NCBI GenBank assembly: GCA_037074705.1
Contig: CM073591.1
Coordinates: 1,666,087 to 1,730,086 of the forward strand
Length of the DNA stretch: 64,000 nt
Source: Zhengitettix transpicula
Taxonomy: Eukaryota; Arthropoda; Insecta; Orthoptera; Tetrigidae
Direction: 5' to 3'
The position numbers and the translations under genes are program-made. Below are positions 11,701-23,115 of this stretch, in pieces. How positions within the stretch are numbered: the stretch's first letter is position 1; the number at the start of each line of letters is the position of its first letter. The notes under the pieces were generated by a model. It did not search any database and was not told the DNA's origin. It saw only the letters and a program-made list of their open reading frames with translations.

Positions 11701-14490
11701 GTTTTTGGAGAGTTTGGCTTCAGTCAGTTTCAATCTTCTGTGCTTCTACGGAGAGTTATAAAAGGGAGAGTGGAAGATTCTGGTTGAGTCCAGTTACCTT
11801 TCATAAAAAAAATTGTTATTTGATGGCTCTACAACCCATTGAGGGACAATGGTCTACCAGGACGTTTTCACAGAATGTCATCTTATCTCACACGTTCTGG
11901 ATTTAAGAGGGCCACGTGTGGTCAATGTGTCGGTTCTCCCTCAGTCTTAATCCCTCTAGTTTCCGTGAACCAGGACGATCCATGCCGATGCCAGTATTCC
12001 AAAGGCCGTGGACGTCTTGTGACAATGAGGATGAGCTCTACACCACAGCAGGTCGGCATTATTATTATTCTCACAAACAGAAAATTTCATCATTCGTGTT
12101 CTGTCGTCTCAGAATGACGACCGTGGCAAGAAAATGGATTCTGAAGTAATGAGACAAACTTGATTATGAATTCTGCTCAACCACGGTGGTGAGACCCGCG
12201 GACTTGCCGGTGTGGAGGAAGTATTATTAGATTACCGTTAAATCTGCTGATGTATTCTGTTTCTACATAAAAGGTTCCTAATAAGAGGCGTCGTGAGGAC
12301 GTCTTTAGTCAGAATCCTCCACATGATGACATCCTGTTCCATCGGATGGCAACCCTGATGCTGAAACACCTTTCCAGTCAAGATCACAATAGTTTGAGGA
12401 TATTGATGACGACCGTGATGCGTCCTTTGGCTACTGGCAACTGTTTGTCTCAAGACCGAAAGTTTTTGCCTCAGCGGAACATCGGGAAACCCAATTCTGT
12501 TTAATCACAACACCTATCGGGTTGAGACCAGTTACAGTGATGAACGACCATCGTTTTGAGGATAGGAAATTGTCATTCTTCAGCTTGATGCCGGAGATTG
12601 TGTCATAGCGTGCTTCTTCGACGGTAAATGCAGGTCCAGCGTGATCCATTAGACCTTTTCATGATACTGATGAAACACCTGTCTTGTCAGACACACAGAA
12701 TAATACGATAACTAAGGATGACGGACGATACTGGTGGAGCTACCATTAACAAAGTGCCATTGAGATTGACCAACAAGTCTTGTCAGTGTGAACGAGTGAC
12801 TCGATTTAAAGACGACAGGTATGAAATCAAGTGGGAATGTAAAGGCAATGAAGAGGACGGGAAAGAATACAAAAAGCAGGTTGTGCCAACTTGATGCTTC
12901 ATCTTGAATTTATTGGCTTACATTCCTCTGGGGATTATTGATCTTCAGTTGACAGGTGAGATATTTTGCTAACGGAAGCGAAGAACTATCACTCCTCTCA
13001 AGACTTACTAGACGTTGCCTTGCATTCTCCTTCATAAAACCTCTTGAAGTCTGCAAACGAAGAAACAGGAATATATAATAAAAATTAGACCTACAAATGT
13101 GAAGTGTGACAGAATCTTACTCAATGAGATCTTAAAGATACAAGATATTACATTCCTTATAGTGTGGAAATTTCTTGAAGGAAACGTCCATGCTCAAGTG
13201 ACAGTGAGAATATGACAGTGCTATGGTAACTAAAAGACTACAGTTAGTGTCATTTTCTTGGGTTTCCGGCAGAGAACTCAGAAGCGCATGTATGGACAGT
13301 CTCATCAAGGCCAATATTCCTTGGCCTGGGATCTCATTTTACCGTTCATATTGGCAAAATGACGCAAATAAACGGCTTTGTTAGGGGTGGAACTGTAACT
13401 ACCAAGCACTCAGATGGTAGAAAGAGTCTGTCAGTAGTGTTCCACTTCCACACGCGGGCTGTGGGTTCCCTGTCTTCGCAAGAGACTGGATTCCCGTCAC
13501 TCACTCTATTTGGATCATCCGCATCGTAGGCACCGATGAAACAAATGGTGTCTTCCTCTACTTGTGACCATCAACATATTATACCACTGATGACATTTTG
13601 AGAAACAAGGTTGACCATTCTCCATTCCTTGTCGTCACAATTTGTTTGATAATCTCAATTTTGACCGCCGACGTTGTAGATGACTGATGACTTGTGGCGC
13701 CCCAAGTTGGACTATCTTCAGGGCCTTGTCTTCACATGTGAATGTTTAATCTCTATTGTAGTATCGATTTCGTGTGTCATTGATGACATATGAAGAAAGA
13801 AGGTTGACCATCCGCAGATCCTTGTATTCACAAATCGCTGGATTCTCGTGTTTTCCTCTATTTTGACCACCGACGTCGTCACGAGGTCACTGACAACGAG
13901 GGTGTTTAATTCTTGGCTCCATGACTCTTCAAATATCTGCAATCGGACGGCGCCGTTGGACTCTGATGACTCCTGGAGTACTCAGTTTGAACTTGAATCT
14001 ATGTCACCGTGTTACTAAAGTTCATGGTGACGTCAGAGAATTTGTCGGTTAAAGGTAAGGCTATACAAGAAGAAGACTTCTTGTGTCACCACTTGAACCA
14101 CTTACGATTTGAAACGTTCACCAGAAAGTAATAATCAACGTAATTTAATCCTCGAGTTGAAAAATTGAATAATTTTACAGCCTTAATCTGTGAACTTCTT
14201 TGCTGCCAGAGGGGTCTGTGTGCCTGTAGTTCCTTGTAAGGAAGACATTCATTGCTAAGAAACACGCCAAGGATTCCATAATTAGATACGTCACGAGGGA
14301 ATTGAGCCTGGTACCGTGGTTGGACAACTGGAAGGTCTTCCCGGACTTCTGACAGCCAGAACGTCCCTATAGGGATTGCAGACTAACAGTCGCTGCTTGA
14401 AAAATCCAAGAAAAATTTATTTTCATTGCGAAGGGTGTGTGACAATTACCTACTGCACGACCTACATGATTCAGGTTTTCTATGGTTTGT
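8800..14490. other. Unassigned 5.7-kb stretch
   Basis: No gene could be supported. Open frames on both strands at 9573-10042 overlap each other completely and match nothing I know. A phrase of the type ggatcccagattctgctcaa recurs near 10417, 10896 and 12170. A unit of about 196 bp is duplicated at about 13585 and 13781 (shared aaggttgaccat). An ATG-less open stretch at 9363-9566 has a hydrophobic start and is listed as a finding. The region may hold old diverged copies of cluster sequence, but none shows the cysteine pattern. Confidence 0.4.
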
Positions 14491-14504
14491 CATGCATCAC
14501 TTTT

Positions 14505-14612
14505 AGTATAACCCTTTAGCTAACTGGCTTCTCCTTTCCCCATCCCCCCTTCCTATGCTATAAAAGGGGAGTTGCCACCACGTGGATTACCCTCATGTTA
14601 CTCTAAAAAGAA
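14505..14612 (+). mobile_element. R1 retroposon 3' fragment
   Basis: About 100 bp of the R1 3' end is present, with cctatgctataaaaggggag, then gttgccaccacgtgg and a short A-rich tail. It lies just beyond the last recognised exon of Kz2 and may have displaced the missing third exon. Confidence 0.7.
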
Positions 14613-14672
14613 AAAAGGGAATGAACGTTTGGAAAAACCATATGAGAAACCTCCAATGGAAGGCTCCTTTAC

Positions 14673-14965
14673 CTTCTTTTTTTTTGCAGTTATGCAGCCT
14701 CATTAAGCAGGGATTGCTGAACGTCAACAAGTTGCCCTCGGAGTTCCTTGCACAAGTGATTATCTTTATTTTCGGGCATAGTTCGAAACAGACCTTTGGT
14801 TTACGTAACAGTTCTTTACGGTTGTCGCAACGAGCCACGGACACCAGGACCAAAGCCACGGCTGAAACAAACAACAGAAATGAGGACAATATTAACCCGC
14901 CAGAGGGCCGGGGTTCGGCACGAATGATCACCTATGACAGTCAACAGCTGCACGGCAGTCGTCAT
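14673..14965 (-). CDS. Kz2, Kazal-like protein, exons 1 and 2 only
   Basis: Exon 1 is 14965-14932 (34 nt, 11 codons plus one base) and exon 2 is 14861-14673 (189 nt). Intron 1 is phase 1, with donor GTGATC and acceptor tttgtttcag. The donor after exon 2 is GTAAAG. A hydrophobic signal spans the intron. The cysteine pattern C-x3-C-x7-C-x14-C-x6-C matches the family, with TCARN in place of the usual PVCG. The predicted P1 is Lys. No convincing third exon was found. A frame after an acceptor near 14450 has one cysteine but a poor pyrimidine tract. An R1 fragment begins about 60 bp past exon 2, so the gene may be truncated. It could be a pseudogene, but exons 1 and 2 have no stop or frameshift. 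A TATA-like box lies at 14995-15004. Confidence 0.6.
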
Positions 14966-14994
14966 GGTTTGGCAGTTAACAGTCGAGGAATGCT

Positions 14995-15035
14995 CCTTTT
15001 ATAATGGAAACGTGGACGACGACCCTGACATTTCC
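14995..15035 (-). promoter_or_regulatory. Kz2 core promoter
   Basis: On the minus strand, GGAAATGTCAG (15035-15025) precedes TTATAAAAGG (15004-14995), which lies 30 bp upstream of the ATG. A second copy of the box in opposite orientation occurs near 15088, giving the paired arrangement seen at other family promoters. Confidence 0.55.
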
Positions 15036-15257
15036 GTCTGATAAGAACATATTACACTCACCGACAACGTCGTCAATGAAACATAATGTCAAAGTTGGCG
15101 GTTACAAACAACGCGCGTGCAATAGTCTTCATTGAGAATGCACCAGAGATGAACCGGAAGTGAACCCGCGGCTCCAACAAGCAGACAGTTGGAAGAGTTA
15201 TGATGTCAAATAATGTATATAATCCATAATATTTACCTGAGTTGCCAAATATATATT

Positions 15258-15440
15258 TTTTAGGGTAAGAGGCTACACGAGGACAATCCACATGGTGGCA
15301 ACTCCCCTTTAATAGCACAGAAAGGGATTTGAAAGGGAGGAAGGTAGCCAAGGTGCCCCGGAGCTATTGTTTAAGAATCCTACCCGGCATTGGCCTAAAA
15401 ATGATGCGGGGAAAACCCTAGAAAACCGAATCACATAGGT
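15258..15440 (-). mobile_element. R1 retroposon fragment
   Basis: The 3' portion of R1 is present, with tail side tttttagggtaagaggctac at the low-coordinate end. It is shortened relative to the 3.6-kb copies. Confidence 0.65.
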
Positions 15441-16520
15441 CGCCCTTCTGATGGCGACAGTACAGTGTCTGAGAGTTCAGTGCGGCGTTGCCACGGGTAT
15501 TTATTTAAATTATCCCGGAGAAGGAATTGATTCGCCACTGACCTCTTGGCAAACATTTTATTTAACTAGTGTCGATGTTTGGAGCATTCACGTTCCCCTC
15601 CCTGACCTAACCCCTCGCCAGCTAACTTCAGGATGATGACTGACGGTACTTTTTACAACTGTCCAAAAATTCACGTGAATGATACTCGTAAATTAATAAA
15701 GTCTTAAAATACTCCTGGTGTGTTAAAAGAATAAAAAATTCAACCTTTAAATACAGAGAGAACAAAATATAGCTCGTACCTAAAGAAAAAAATTACCCCT
15801 TACCTTAAGAGGGTCATAACTACTCCGGGTCAACCACGTCCACCTCCATGAAGAATAAAATTAAATTAACCAACATGGCTAATGCGAGAATTACACTCTG
15901 TGACTCCTGTAACCCCGGAGTCGACATCAATCTTGGTCTGTTATGTAAAGCCCTTCCACCCTTACCTTAAGGGTGCTTCCCTCCCTTGCCTTTTGGAGTT
16001 GAAATTAGACACTTAAAAATTCTGCAATGACCGCCCCTGGAAACATTTCATTCGACGCTAATAATGGCCCTTTTACGAAATATTTTTAAATGCCACCCCT
16101 ACTCGCCTACTACAACGTTACTGACATTTGAATATCACTATTAAACTCATTAACTTCTATAACTCTGGATATTACACCAATAACGAGTCTGTTTCACGTT
16201 ATTTTTATGTAACGCGTCTCCACCCCCACCTCTAATTGTGCTCCCCTACCTTGCCGAAAGGGGTTGAGATACTAACAACATCGTGAGACACACTACCAAT
16301 CTCACACAGCCCCGAGAAATATTTATCCGACGTAAATATCGTCCGTTTTAGTATGTTTGGGAATCTCCAACCCCCGCCACTGGCGGTGGTAAACATGTCT
16401 CACCCCCACAGTGTTTGTCCCCGGATGATAGGAACCCGTGTACAAAAATTTAGGAAAATTTTCTCCACAGGCGTAGATTTATATGCGGGACATGCAGTCT
16501 ATTTATCGCAGACAGAGGTA
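15441..16520. other. Unassigned stretch with degenerate repeats
   Basis: No gene was seen. 15695-15830 carries degenerate units like those near 4600 (ctcctggtgtgttaaaagaa, then ttaccttaagagggtc). Two diverged blocks near 15950-16090 and 16215-16350 share a C-rich lead (cccctaccttgcc type) and a gacgtaaata-like end, suggesting an old duplication of about 260 bp. Confidence 0.4.
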
Positions 16521-16529
16521 CAGAGGTAC

Positions 16530-16890
16530 TGTGAAGGCTACTTCTGGGGATGCCTTCTCCTTTCTCCGTTTTTAAACTAAGGTCTGTTATGAGAGGTTAA
16601 TAATCAGGGATTGCGGACCTAAACCGTACGGTAAGAATTGTTCGCTGGTTCTATTGGAACGGTCTGCCAGCTGCCTCGGAAACTGGTTCGAGGCATGGAG
16701 AAAGGAATGCTGCGTCCCCACATGGACGCCATCGGCAGTGCGTGGGACAAGTACCAGGAGCCCGACCTACCTGATGCAAATTTTAGACGAATTCCGAGGA
16801 GGATCCTTAACCCACAGTCCCGGCTACCTTCCTCTACCCTTCCTATGCTATTAAAGGGGAGATGTGGATTACCCTCATGTAGCCTGTTTC
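16530..16890 (+). mobile_element. R1 retroposon copy
   Basis: The copy contains the R1 internal landmarks (ggggatgcctt, then attggaac, then gtgggacaagtacc) and the 3' end ccctcatgtagcctgtt. It shows internal deletions. The frame at 16638-16958 is repeat-derived. Confidence 0.7.
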
Positions 16891-17256
16891 TCTCAAGAAG
16901 TAGAAAATGGACAAAAGTATTGCAGAATTACTTAAAAACTAACGATTTGACTAATTGAATGATTAGATAACATTTTTTTTGTAAACAAACGTTGTGTGGT
17001 TGATTTTTTTAAAAAAATAAATATTCATTGGATAAAAGCTTAGCAATGTAGAGAATCAAAATGGCTGAACCCATCGACTCTTACTTAAGGAAAAGAAACC
17101 AGAGATATTACTCAAATGAAATGAAATTCATTTCTGCTATCGACTGGTGGCAATATCGGTTTGACATTTTATTTTTAACGACGCAATTCGAACGCTGATA
17201 TTAATTTAGGTTTGTTATCAGAGAATTGAAAGATTTATCGCGCCTTTGGCGGGTGA

Positions 17257-17303
17257 AAATGTCAGGATTCTTATCGGATGGTTGTTTGGTTGCCTTATAA
17301 AAG
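17257..17303 (+). promoter_or_regulatory. Kz3 core promoter
   Basis: AAATGTCAGG at 17257-17266 is followed by TTATAAAAG at 17295-17303, 32 bp before the ATG at 17335. An inverted partner tttgacattttatt lies at about 17159-17172, and the same string lies upstream of Kz4. Confidence 0.55.
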
Positions 17304-17334
17304 AACAACGCCGACGTAATTGGCCACAATCGCC

Positions 17335-17595
17335 ATGAAGCTGCTGATAGTTGCAGGTGAGTCTCGACGGTCGCAGGTTGCGAGCTGCCCAAATGTTGTT
17401 GCTTGGTTTTTTTTCTCCCCGCAGCCGTGTTTCTGGTCCTCGCGACATTGGCTCACTGTGGACTGAATGATCCAGAATGTCGGCAGGATTGCGAGAGCAC
17501 TGGATATCCTGTGTGCGGCAAGAACAGCCTTGACATGTACAAAACATTCGAAACTGACTGTGAGCGGGTTCACTTTAACTGCTATAAGAATTACG
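17335..17595 (+). CDS. Kz3, Kazal-like protein, exons 1 and 2
   Basis: Exon 1 is 17335-17356 (22 nt, MKLLIVA plus one base) and exon 2 is 17425-17595 (171 nt), both flanking introns being phase 1 with good GTGAGT and GTAAGA donors. The signal peptide runs across the first intron. The mature part has C-x3-C-x7-C-x14-C-x6-C and a PVCGKN core. The predicted P1 is Ser (C-E-S). The third exon is uncertain. A frame after an acceptor at 18561 (exon from 18562) gives a cysteine followed by Phe, as in several sister genes, but C5 to C6 would be only eight residues. Intron 2 and the flank contain repeat units shared with the Kz4 intron. The gene is probably functional if exon 3 exists, and otherwise a truncated copy. 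Confidence 0.7.
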
Positions 17596-18069
17596 GTAAG
17601 AATGATTTCATTCTAAACATGTTTTCTTCTCCTACCAATCTTCGTCTAAGCCTAATCAACTGGAAGTGAAAATTAATTACGTACAGGTTAACCCAAGAAA
17701 CAGGTTGGACACTTTCGATGTTCGTCCATCGACTCCTTCTTTAACTCATTTGTTTCGGTCGCCGTGTCCAATGAGGAGCTGACCAGCTGATTGAGACAAG
17801 AAACATTCTGGTGACCTCGTCAAAGGACGATTTTAATACTCCTGCTGGACATCGGGTAGTGACCGGACTTCATGGTCGTCAAGTAGAACCATGATCCGAT
17901 GGTCGTCAACGTTTCATGTCCCTGGACGGTACTGTAGATATCAAGAGCCCCAGAAGATGAGGCAGCGCTGTGGTTTCCTCCGACCTGATTCTAATCAGTC
18001 TGATCAATTCCGTAACTCAGCTCAAATTAAGTAATACTGACGTCCATCTTATTTCCATATCTGTGTTTT

Positions 18070-18520
18070 AAGAGGTACAAAAGGGACGACTTTGTGGAAA
18101 CTCCTGCTGCCCAATCAAGATCGTGACCACACGTGTGAACTAGAGCCGGTGACGCCAGCGCGACGATTTTGGGTGGTTATTAGGACTGGGGTATCGTGAC
18201 TCATGACCGACACCGTAGTCGAATAACCACAATTCTTTGACAGCTGGCGACGTCGAATGTCCTGCCAGCGAAATCTTCTTGAAGCATCTTCAAAAAGCAA
18301 TCCAATGATGAGATGACGATGGTCAGATTGCGATTGGAAAACCTCCGGGTCATCAAGATTCGTGCACGTTCCAGATCCGCTCTTTCTTGAAGTCGCACAC
18401 GATCCCATGGTTGAGAACTAGAGCCGGTGGCGCCAGTAGGCCTCACGACGATGGATGGTTATTAGGACCGACACCGTAGTCGATTCTTGATTCGTTCACA
18501 GCTGGTGACGATGTCGATAA
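18070..18520. repeat. Repeat units in the Kz3 3' region
   Basis: Two copies of an actagagccggtg block (about 18137 and 18417) flank a stretch containing cgaaatcttcttgaagcatc. The same order recurs in the Kz4 intron at about 19905-20250, with a shorter relative at 21290-21380. The minus-strand open frames here (18115-18446) repeat at 19928-20179 and follow the repeat, so they are not treated as genes. Confidence 0.65.
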
Positions 18521-19239
18521 AACCAAGAAATCACAGTATTTACGCTTCTGAGAAATTCCAGGAATCCATGATTGCTTTTTCTTTTGTCTGCAACAAGCCG
18601 GAAGAAGTGTTAAAATCCAGATAAAAAGAGCTCAAATTATGTTTCAAACGACAATAGTACAAAGAGATTTTTATTTTATTTTGTAAACTGCCAGGAATGT
18701 CGTAAAACATTAACACTTTCCCAGGAACATAAAAAAAATAAAGGTGCTAAAACATAGACTAATTTGAATTCTAAATTAAAGGAATGTAATGAAAGAATAA
18801 ATTTCGCACGGGGGGTTTCCTTACCAGCCCCAGTAGCTACTTGGACATGAAGTGGGCCAGGGAAAAACCAAGTTTTCCAATTCGAAAGGCTTGAAGAAAA
18901 GTTTTTGTGGCATAAAATCTACGAAATATTTGGAATTCTTCAGGGTTTTTTTTTTCTACCAGCAAAGGCATGAAGCATTCAGTAATAAATTGTAGAGGAT
19001 AGAATTCTGCATTGAGGACGAAATTAGGTCCAGGGAAATGGAGAAATCCTGCGTCACATTGATATATTGCACATACGTAGATGGCATAAAAAACCTCTGT
19101 GTAATACTTGACCACGACCTCGAGACATGAAGCAATGATTACCTTTGAAATGGGACTGGATAATTTATGTAGAACACAAACTGCTTTACAAGTGTCTGAC
19201 ATTTTATTTTTATGGCGCCATTTTAACTAACGGCTATGG

Positions 19240-19277
19240 AAATGTCAAGATCGTTAACGACGGACCCGTTATAAGAG
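19240..19277 (+). promoter_or_regulatory. Kz4 core promoter
   Basis: AAATGTCAAG at 19240-19249 precedes TTATAAGAG at 19269-19277, 35 bp before the ATG. The inverted partner tctgacattttattttta lies at about 19194-19211. Confidence 0.55.
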
Positions 19278-19311
19278 CATCCATGGCTTAACAGTTTCCA
19301 GAAGTCGCGCC

Positions 19312-21698
19312 ATGATGCTGCTGGTTGCTCTAGGTGAGTTTTCGAACGCCCGTGGAGCTTCTCTAACCAGTCCTCGCTACTGTTGTTTGGTTTATCCCCC
19401 CCCTCCCAACCACGTGTTGTTGCAGCCGTGTCTTCGGTCGTAGCGACTTTGGCTCACAGCACCGTATATGATCCGGAATGTCACCCCGAATGCACAAGTA
19501 ATGGATATCCTGTGTGTGGCAGGACCAAGGATGATGTATATAAGACATTCGACGATGAATGTGACTTGAAACACTTCAACTGCTATCAGAAAAAACGTAA
19601 GTTTTCATTTGATATTATCCTTGGTATCGAAGTATTGTTAAAGTTCCTCTCGTCCAATCAGGGGGTAAAACAATTACCTACCTTTTAAGTCGGACAGATA
19701 AATTCACCGATCGTCCGTGGACCAGACTGCAGGTGACAGAGTCCATGAACTTTTCATTAAGATCACTACCTGGTGGAGCTTACAAACACTCTGACCAGTT
19801 AACTGGGACGACTTTGGAAAAACTCCGGGTTAACAAGATCATGGCCGCAACTGTTCCTGGTTCGTTGTCTTACGTCAAGGTGCTCACGATCACATGGTCG
19901 TGAACCAGAGCCAGTGGTGCACAATAGTCAACTCGAAGAATGGTGATGGTTATTAGGAGTGGGTTCGCGTGACTCATGACCACGAATCTTTTTACAGCTG
20001 GTGACGTCAAATGTCTTGGCAGCGAAATCTTCTTGAAGCATCTTCAATGATGAGATGACGATGGTCAGATTGCGATTGGAAAAATTCCGGGTCATCAAGA
20101 TTCGTGCACGTTCCAGGTTCGCTCTTTCTTCAAGGCGCACACGATCCCACGGTTGTGAACTAGAGCCGGTGGCGCTCACGACGACGGGTGGTTATTAGGA
20201 GTGCTTTGGCTGACTCATGACCGAAACCGTAGTCGAATATCACGGTTCTTTTACTGCCAGCCGATTGTAATAATTTAATTTCTTCTGGCCTCGGTGGTTA
20301 AGATCCCACAGCTGCCACCATGTAATATTCGAATTTCTCCTGGCCTCGCTACCGTGAGATGTTTAAGAAGAAATAGAATTGACACTTGGGTCCGGAGTTC
20401 GCGTCCAGTCGCACTCTATAATAGCTTAAAGGAATAACGTGAGGCTTTAGTCCATTAGACTTTAGTCTACAGCCTAGAGCAAAGATGATAATATAATAAT
20501 AGAAGACAGAGTGGCATTGGTTCCACGTTGAAGTAATATACAGAGACTTAGCTACATCAGAAAAACCCGGCCTGTTTATACAAGAATCCACCAATGGCAT
20601 TCAAGAATCTCCAGCTCTTTGTTGGAGGAGGCACCTTCTTCACAGAGTCTCGTCATAAACACGTGCCCCTTACTCAGCACGACACGTGGAAACACGATTA
20701 TCTATGATGATTGCTCAGAGAATCCTGAGCGCCTACAAAGACACGTGGAGTCATGTTTATCTCTGATGATTGCTCAGAGAATCCTGAGCGCCTACAAAGA
20801 CACGTGGAGTCATGTTTATCTCAGATGCTTTCTCAGAGAATCCTGAGCGCCTACAAAGACACGTTGAGTCACGTTTATCTCTGATGCTTGCTCAGAGATT
20901 CCTGAGCGTCTACAGAGACACGTGGAGTCATGTTTATCTCAGATGTTTGCTCAGAGATTCCTGAGCGCCTACAAAGACACGTTGAGTCACGTTTATCTCT
21001 GATGCTTGCTCAGAGAATCCTGAGCAACTACAGAGCCACGTGGAGTCACGTTTATCTCAGATGTTTGCTCAGAGATTCCTCAGCGCCTACAAAGGCTCAC
21101 CTTATATATATGTAATATAAATTACACGATTGTCCAGTGAATATCAAGGATACCCAGGAACTCCATTGACAGTCTCTCAGAATGTTGAAGAGGCAATCCA
21201 GCGATGACGGTGACGACACTTCGGGTCATCAACATCAAGGCCGCAACTGTTCCAAGTTCGCTGTCTTTCATCAAGACGCGCATGGCAGTGCAAGAGCCAG
21301 TGGCGCCACTAGTCGTCACCACGATGTGTGGCTATTATGAACTGGTTTGCGTGAATCCTGATTCATGCCGGCGACGTGGATTGTCCTAGCAAATATCAGA
21401 GAAATCCGAGCGACTCCATTAACAATTACTCAGAATCTTGAAGCTGGTGGCGCTTCTCGGATCAGGAATGGGAAAATCAGGAACTTATTTCCTTCAATCC
21501 TTGCACGCGGGTTTCCCATCAAATTTCATTTAAACACCCAACGTTCCCTTGGCACCCGAGTGTTTGTCATCTCTAGGGCCCGGCAGTTGCTTCCGTTACA
21601 CAGGTTGACATTTTATAATATACTTTTTGTTTTCTATTACAGATACCTTCAACTTAATTTTCAAGAATACATGCGAGTATTACCTTAAAAACCAATGA
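19312..21698 (+). CDS. Kz4, secreted Kazal-like protein, three exons
   Basis: Exons are 19312-19333 (22 nt), 19426-19596 (171 nt) and 21643-21698 (56 nt), giving 82 residues. Both introns are phase 1. Intron 2 is 2046 bp, the longest in the set, and carries two repeat arrays. Exon 3 follows tttctattacag, reads through one cysteine and ends at TGA 21696-21698. AATAAA follows at 21759-21764. The signal peptide is MMLLVAL continued by AVSSVVATLAH. The framework is C-x3-C-x7-C-x14-C-x6-C-x14-C, with the PVCG core intact and predicted P1 Ser. Several acidic residues lie before C4 (TFDDEC). All six cysteines and all splice signals are present, so I call it functional. The target protease, if any, is unknown. 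Confidence 0.8.
19905..20250. repeat. Repeat block in Kz4 intron 2
   Basis: The block corresponds to that at 18110-18500 in the Kz3 3' region: an agagccagtgg start, the cttcttgaagcatcttcaat middle, then a second agagccggtgg start. It indicates that the Kz3 and Kz4 regions arose from one duplicated unit including intronic sequence. Confidence 0.65.
20700..21097. repeat. 59-bp minisatellite in Kz4 intron 2
   Basis: Seven units occur, with gctcagaga-type starts at about 20711, 20770, 20829, 20888, 20947, 21006 and 21065. Spacing is exactly 59 bp with no indels. Each unit contains the imperfect inverted repeat ctcagagaatcctgag and a segment that alternates between cacgtggagtcatg (E-box CACGTG) and cacgttgagtcacg (TGAGTCA). 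Units alternate as dimers in part of the array. Confidence 0.92.
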
Positions 21699-21809
21699 AG
21701 GACGAAACAACTCCAACGTCGGTCTCAGTAATTGGTAATTGTGTAAAAAATAAGGCAAAATAAATATTTTTTTGACCGAAAACAAATTAATACAGAATTT
21801 TATTTTACC

Positions 21810-22570
21810 ACTCTAGGGTTTTCCCTGCATCATTTTAAGGCGAATGCCGCGTAGGATCCTTAAACTATAGCCCGTGGGCCCTAGTTAACCCTCGGATACC
21901 TTCCTCTACCCTTCCGCATCCCCCTTTGAAATCCCTTCCTATGCTATTAAAGGGTAGTTGCCACCATTTTTTAGGGCAACAGGCGACACGAGGGTGATCC
22001 ACATTGGGAACCTCCCCTTTAATAGCATAGGAAGGGATTTGAAAGGGGGGATGCGGAAGGATAGAGGAAGGTGGCCAAGGGTTACTAGGTTACTAGGCTA
22101 TATTTTAAGGATCCTACCCGGCATTCGCCTAAAGAAATGCAGGGAAAACCCTAGGAAAACCTGCATCGGGTAAGTCGGGCATTGGGTACTTGTCCCACGC
22201 CCTTCCAATAGCGGGAGAGGAGTTTGCTGTGGGGACGCAGCATTCCATTATCAGTGCCTCGACCATTTTAGGAGGCAGCTGGCCGACTATTCCAATGGGA
22301 ATAGCGGACAACTCTTACCGTATGCCCAAGGTCTGTGACCCCCGAACATACACCTCTCAAAACAGGCCCAGGTGCCTCGACTTGTGGGAACCTTAGTTCA
22401 AAAACGGAGAGGAAAAGGCATCCCCAAAGGTAGCCCCTTCGTATCTCTTGTGCAAGGTTCTGCTGCGAGAGAACAACCCTCACAGGTATTGCCTGCGAGA
22501 GAATAGCCCTCGCAGACAATTGTCTCGTTGCCACCACGTGGATTAGCCTATACATAGCCTGTTACTTTAA
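21810..22570. mobile_element. Composite of R1 retroposon copies in both orientations
   Basis: 21810-21968 is an R1 3' half in plus orientation. 21968-22450 is a longer copy in minus orientation with a truncated tail (ttttttagggcaacaggcg). 22510-22570 is another plus-strand 3' end with tail ttactttaaaaaaat. This may be nested insertion or an inverted rearrangement. Confidence 0.65.
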
Positions 22571-23100
22571 AAAAATAACAGTGATAAAAGAACCAAGCAT
22601 GCTGCATGTGAAGGAGAAGATACAAAAATATAACGTCAAGTCAGCAATAAGGATCTGAAGGCGGATCGGCAGCCATTAGAATTTTCAATTTTACTCTATA
22701 AGAAGAGTCACAAACGTTTAAAATAACGAAAGGTGCGGATGTTGGTTACAAATTGCCAGTAATTAACAGGATGTGAGTAATTTCGTCTCCTTTACGCGGT
22801 AATTACCGGGAAAAACAAGAGAAACGCGGACGGTAACAAGGCTTCACGTAGCGGGAATCTCTGACCATGGGGCCGCAGCTCGGGTTCATTACCTTTTTAT
22901 TATAATAATGATTAAAACGACCTTTATACAGACAAACTTATAAAAGGAACGTAAACTAAGTACCACTTACGTTTATAGAAAAAGATGCCTCGAAACGTCC
23001 GGCAGTTTAAGATAAGTTTTTTAAGTTACTCAGTTATGAAGGTCGTTTTTAGCGTGATTACTTCCAGTAGTCGTTAATTTATTTTTTACGTTTTGATATA
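22571..23100. other. Intergenic stretch, no gene seen
   Basis: The segment is AT-rich. A stretch ctcgaaacgtccggcagttt near 22990 resembles tgccggacgtttcgacgtgt near 61690 in reverse. No coding or RNA feature could be supported. Confidence 0.4.
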
Positions 23101-23115
23101 TATATATATATATAT

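Noticed and set aside
18562..18700. Third exon for Kz3
   Set aside because: The frame after the acceptor at 18561 carries a cysteine followed by Phe like sister genes, but spacing from C5 is too short and the tail too long. It is mentioned in the Kz3 entry only as a candidate.
20700..21097. CRISPR-like array
   Set aside because: The whole 59-bp unit is repeated with no variable spacers, so it is a minisatellite, and the context is an animal intron.
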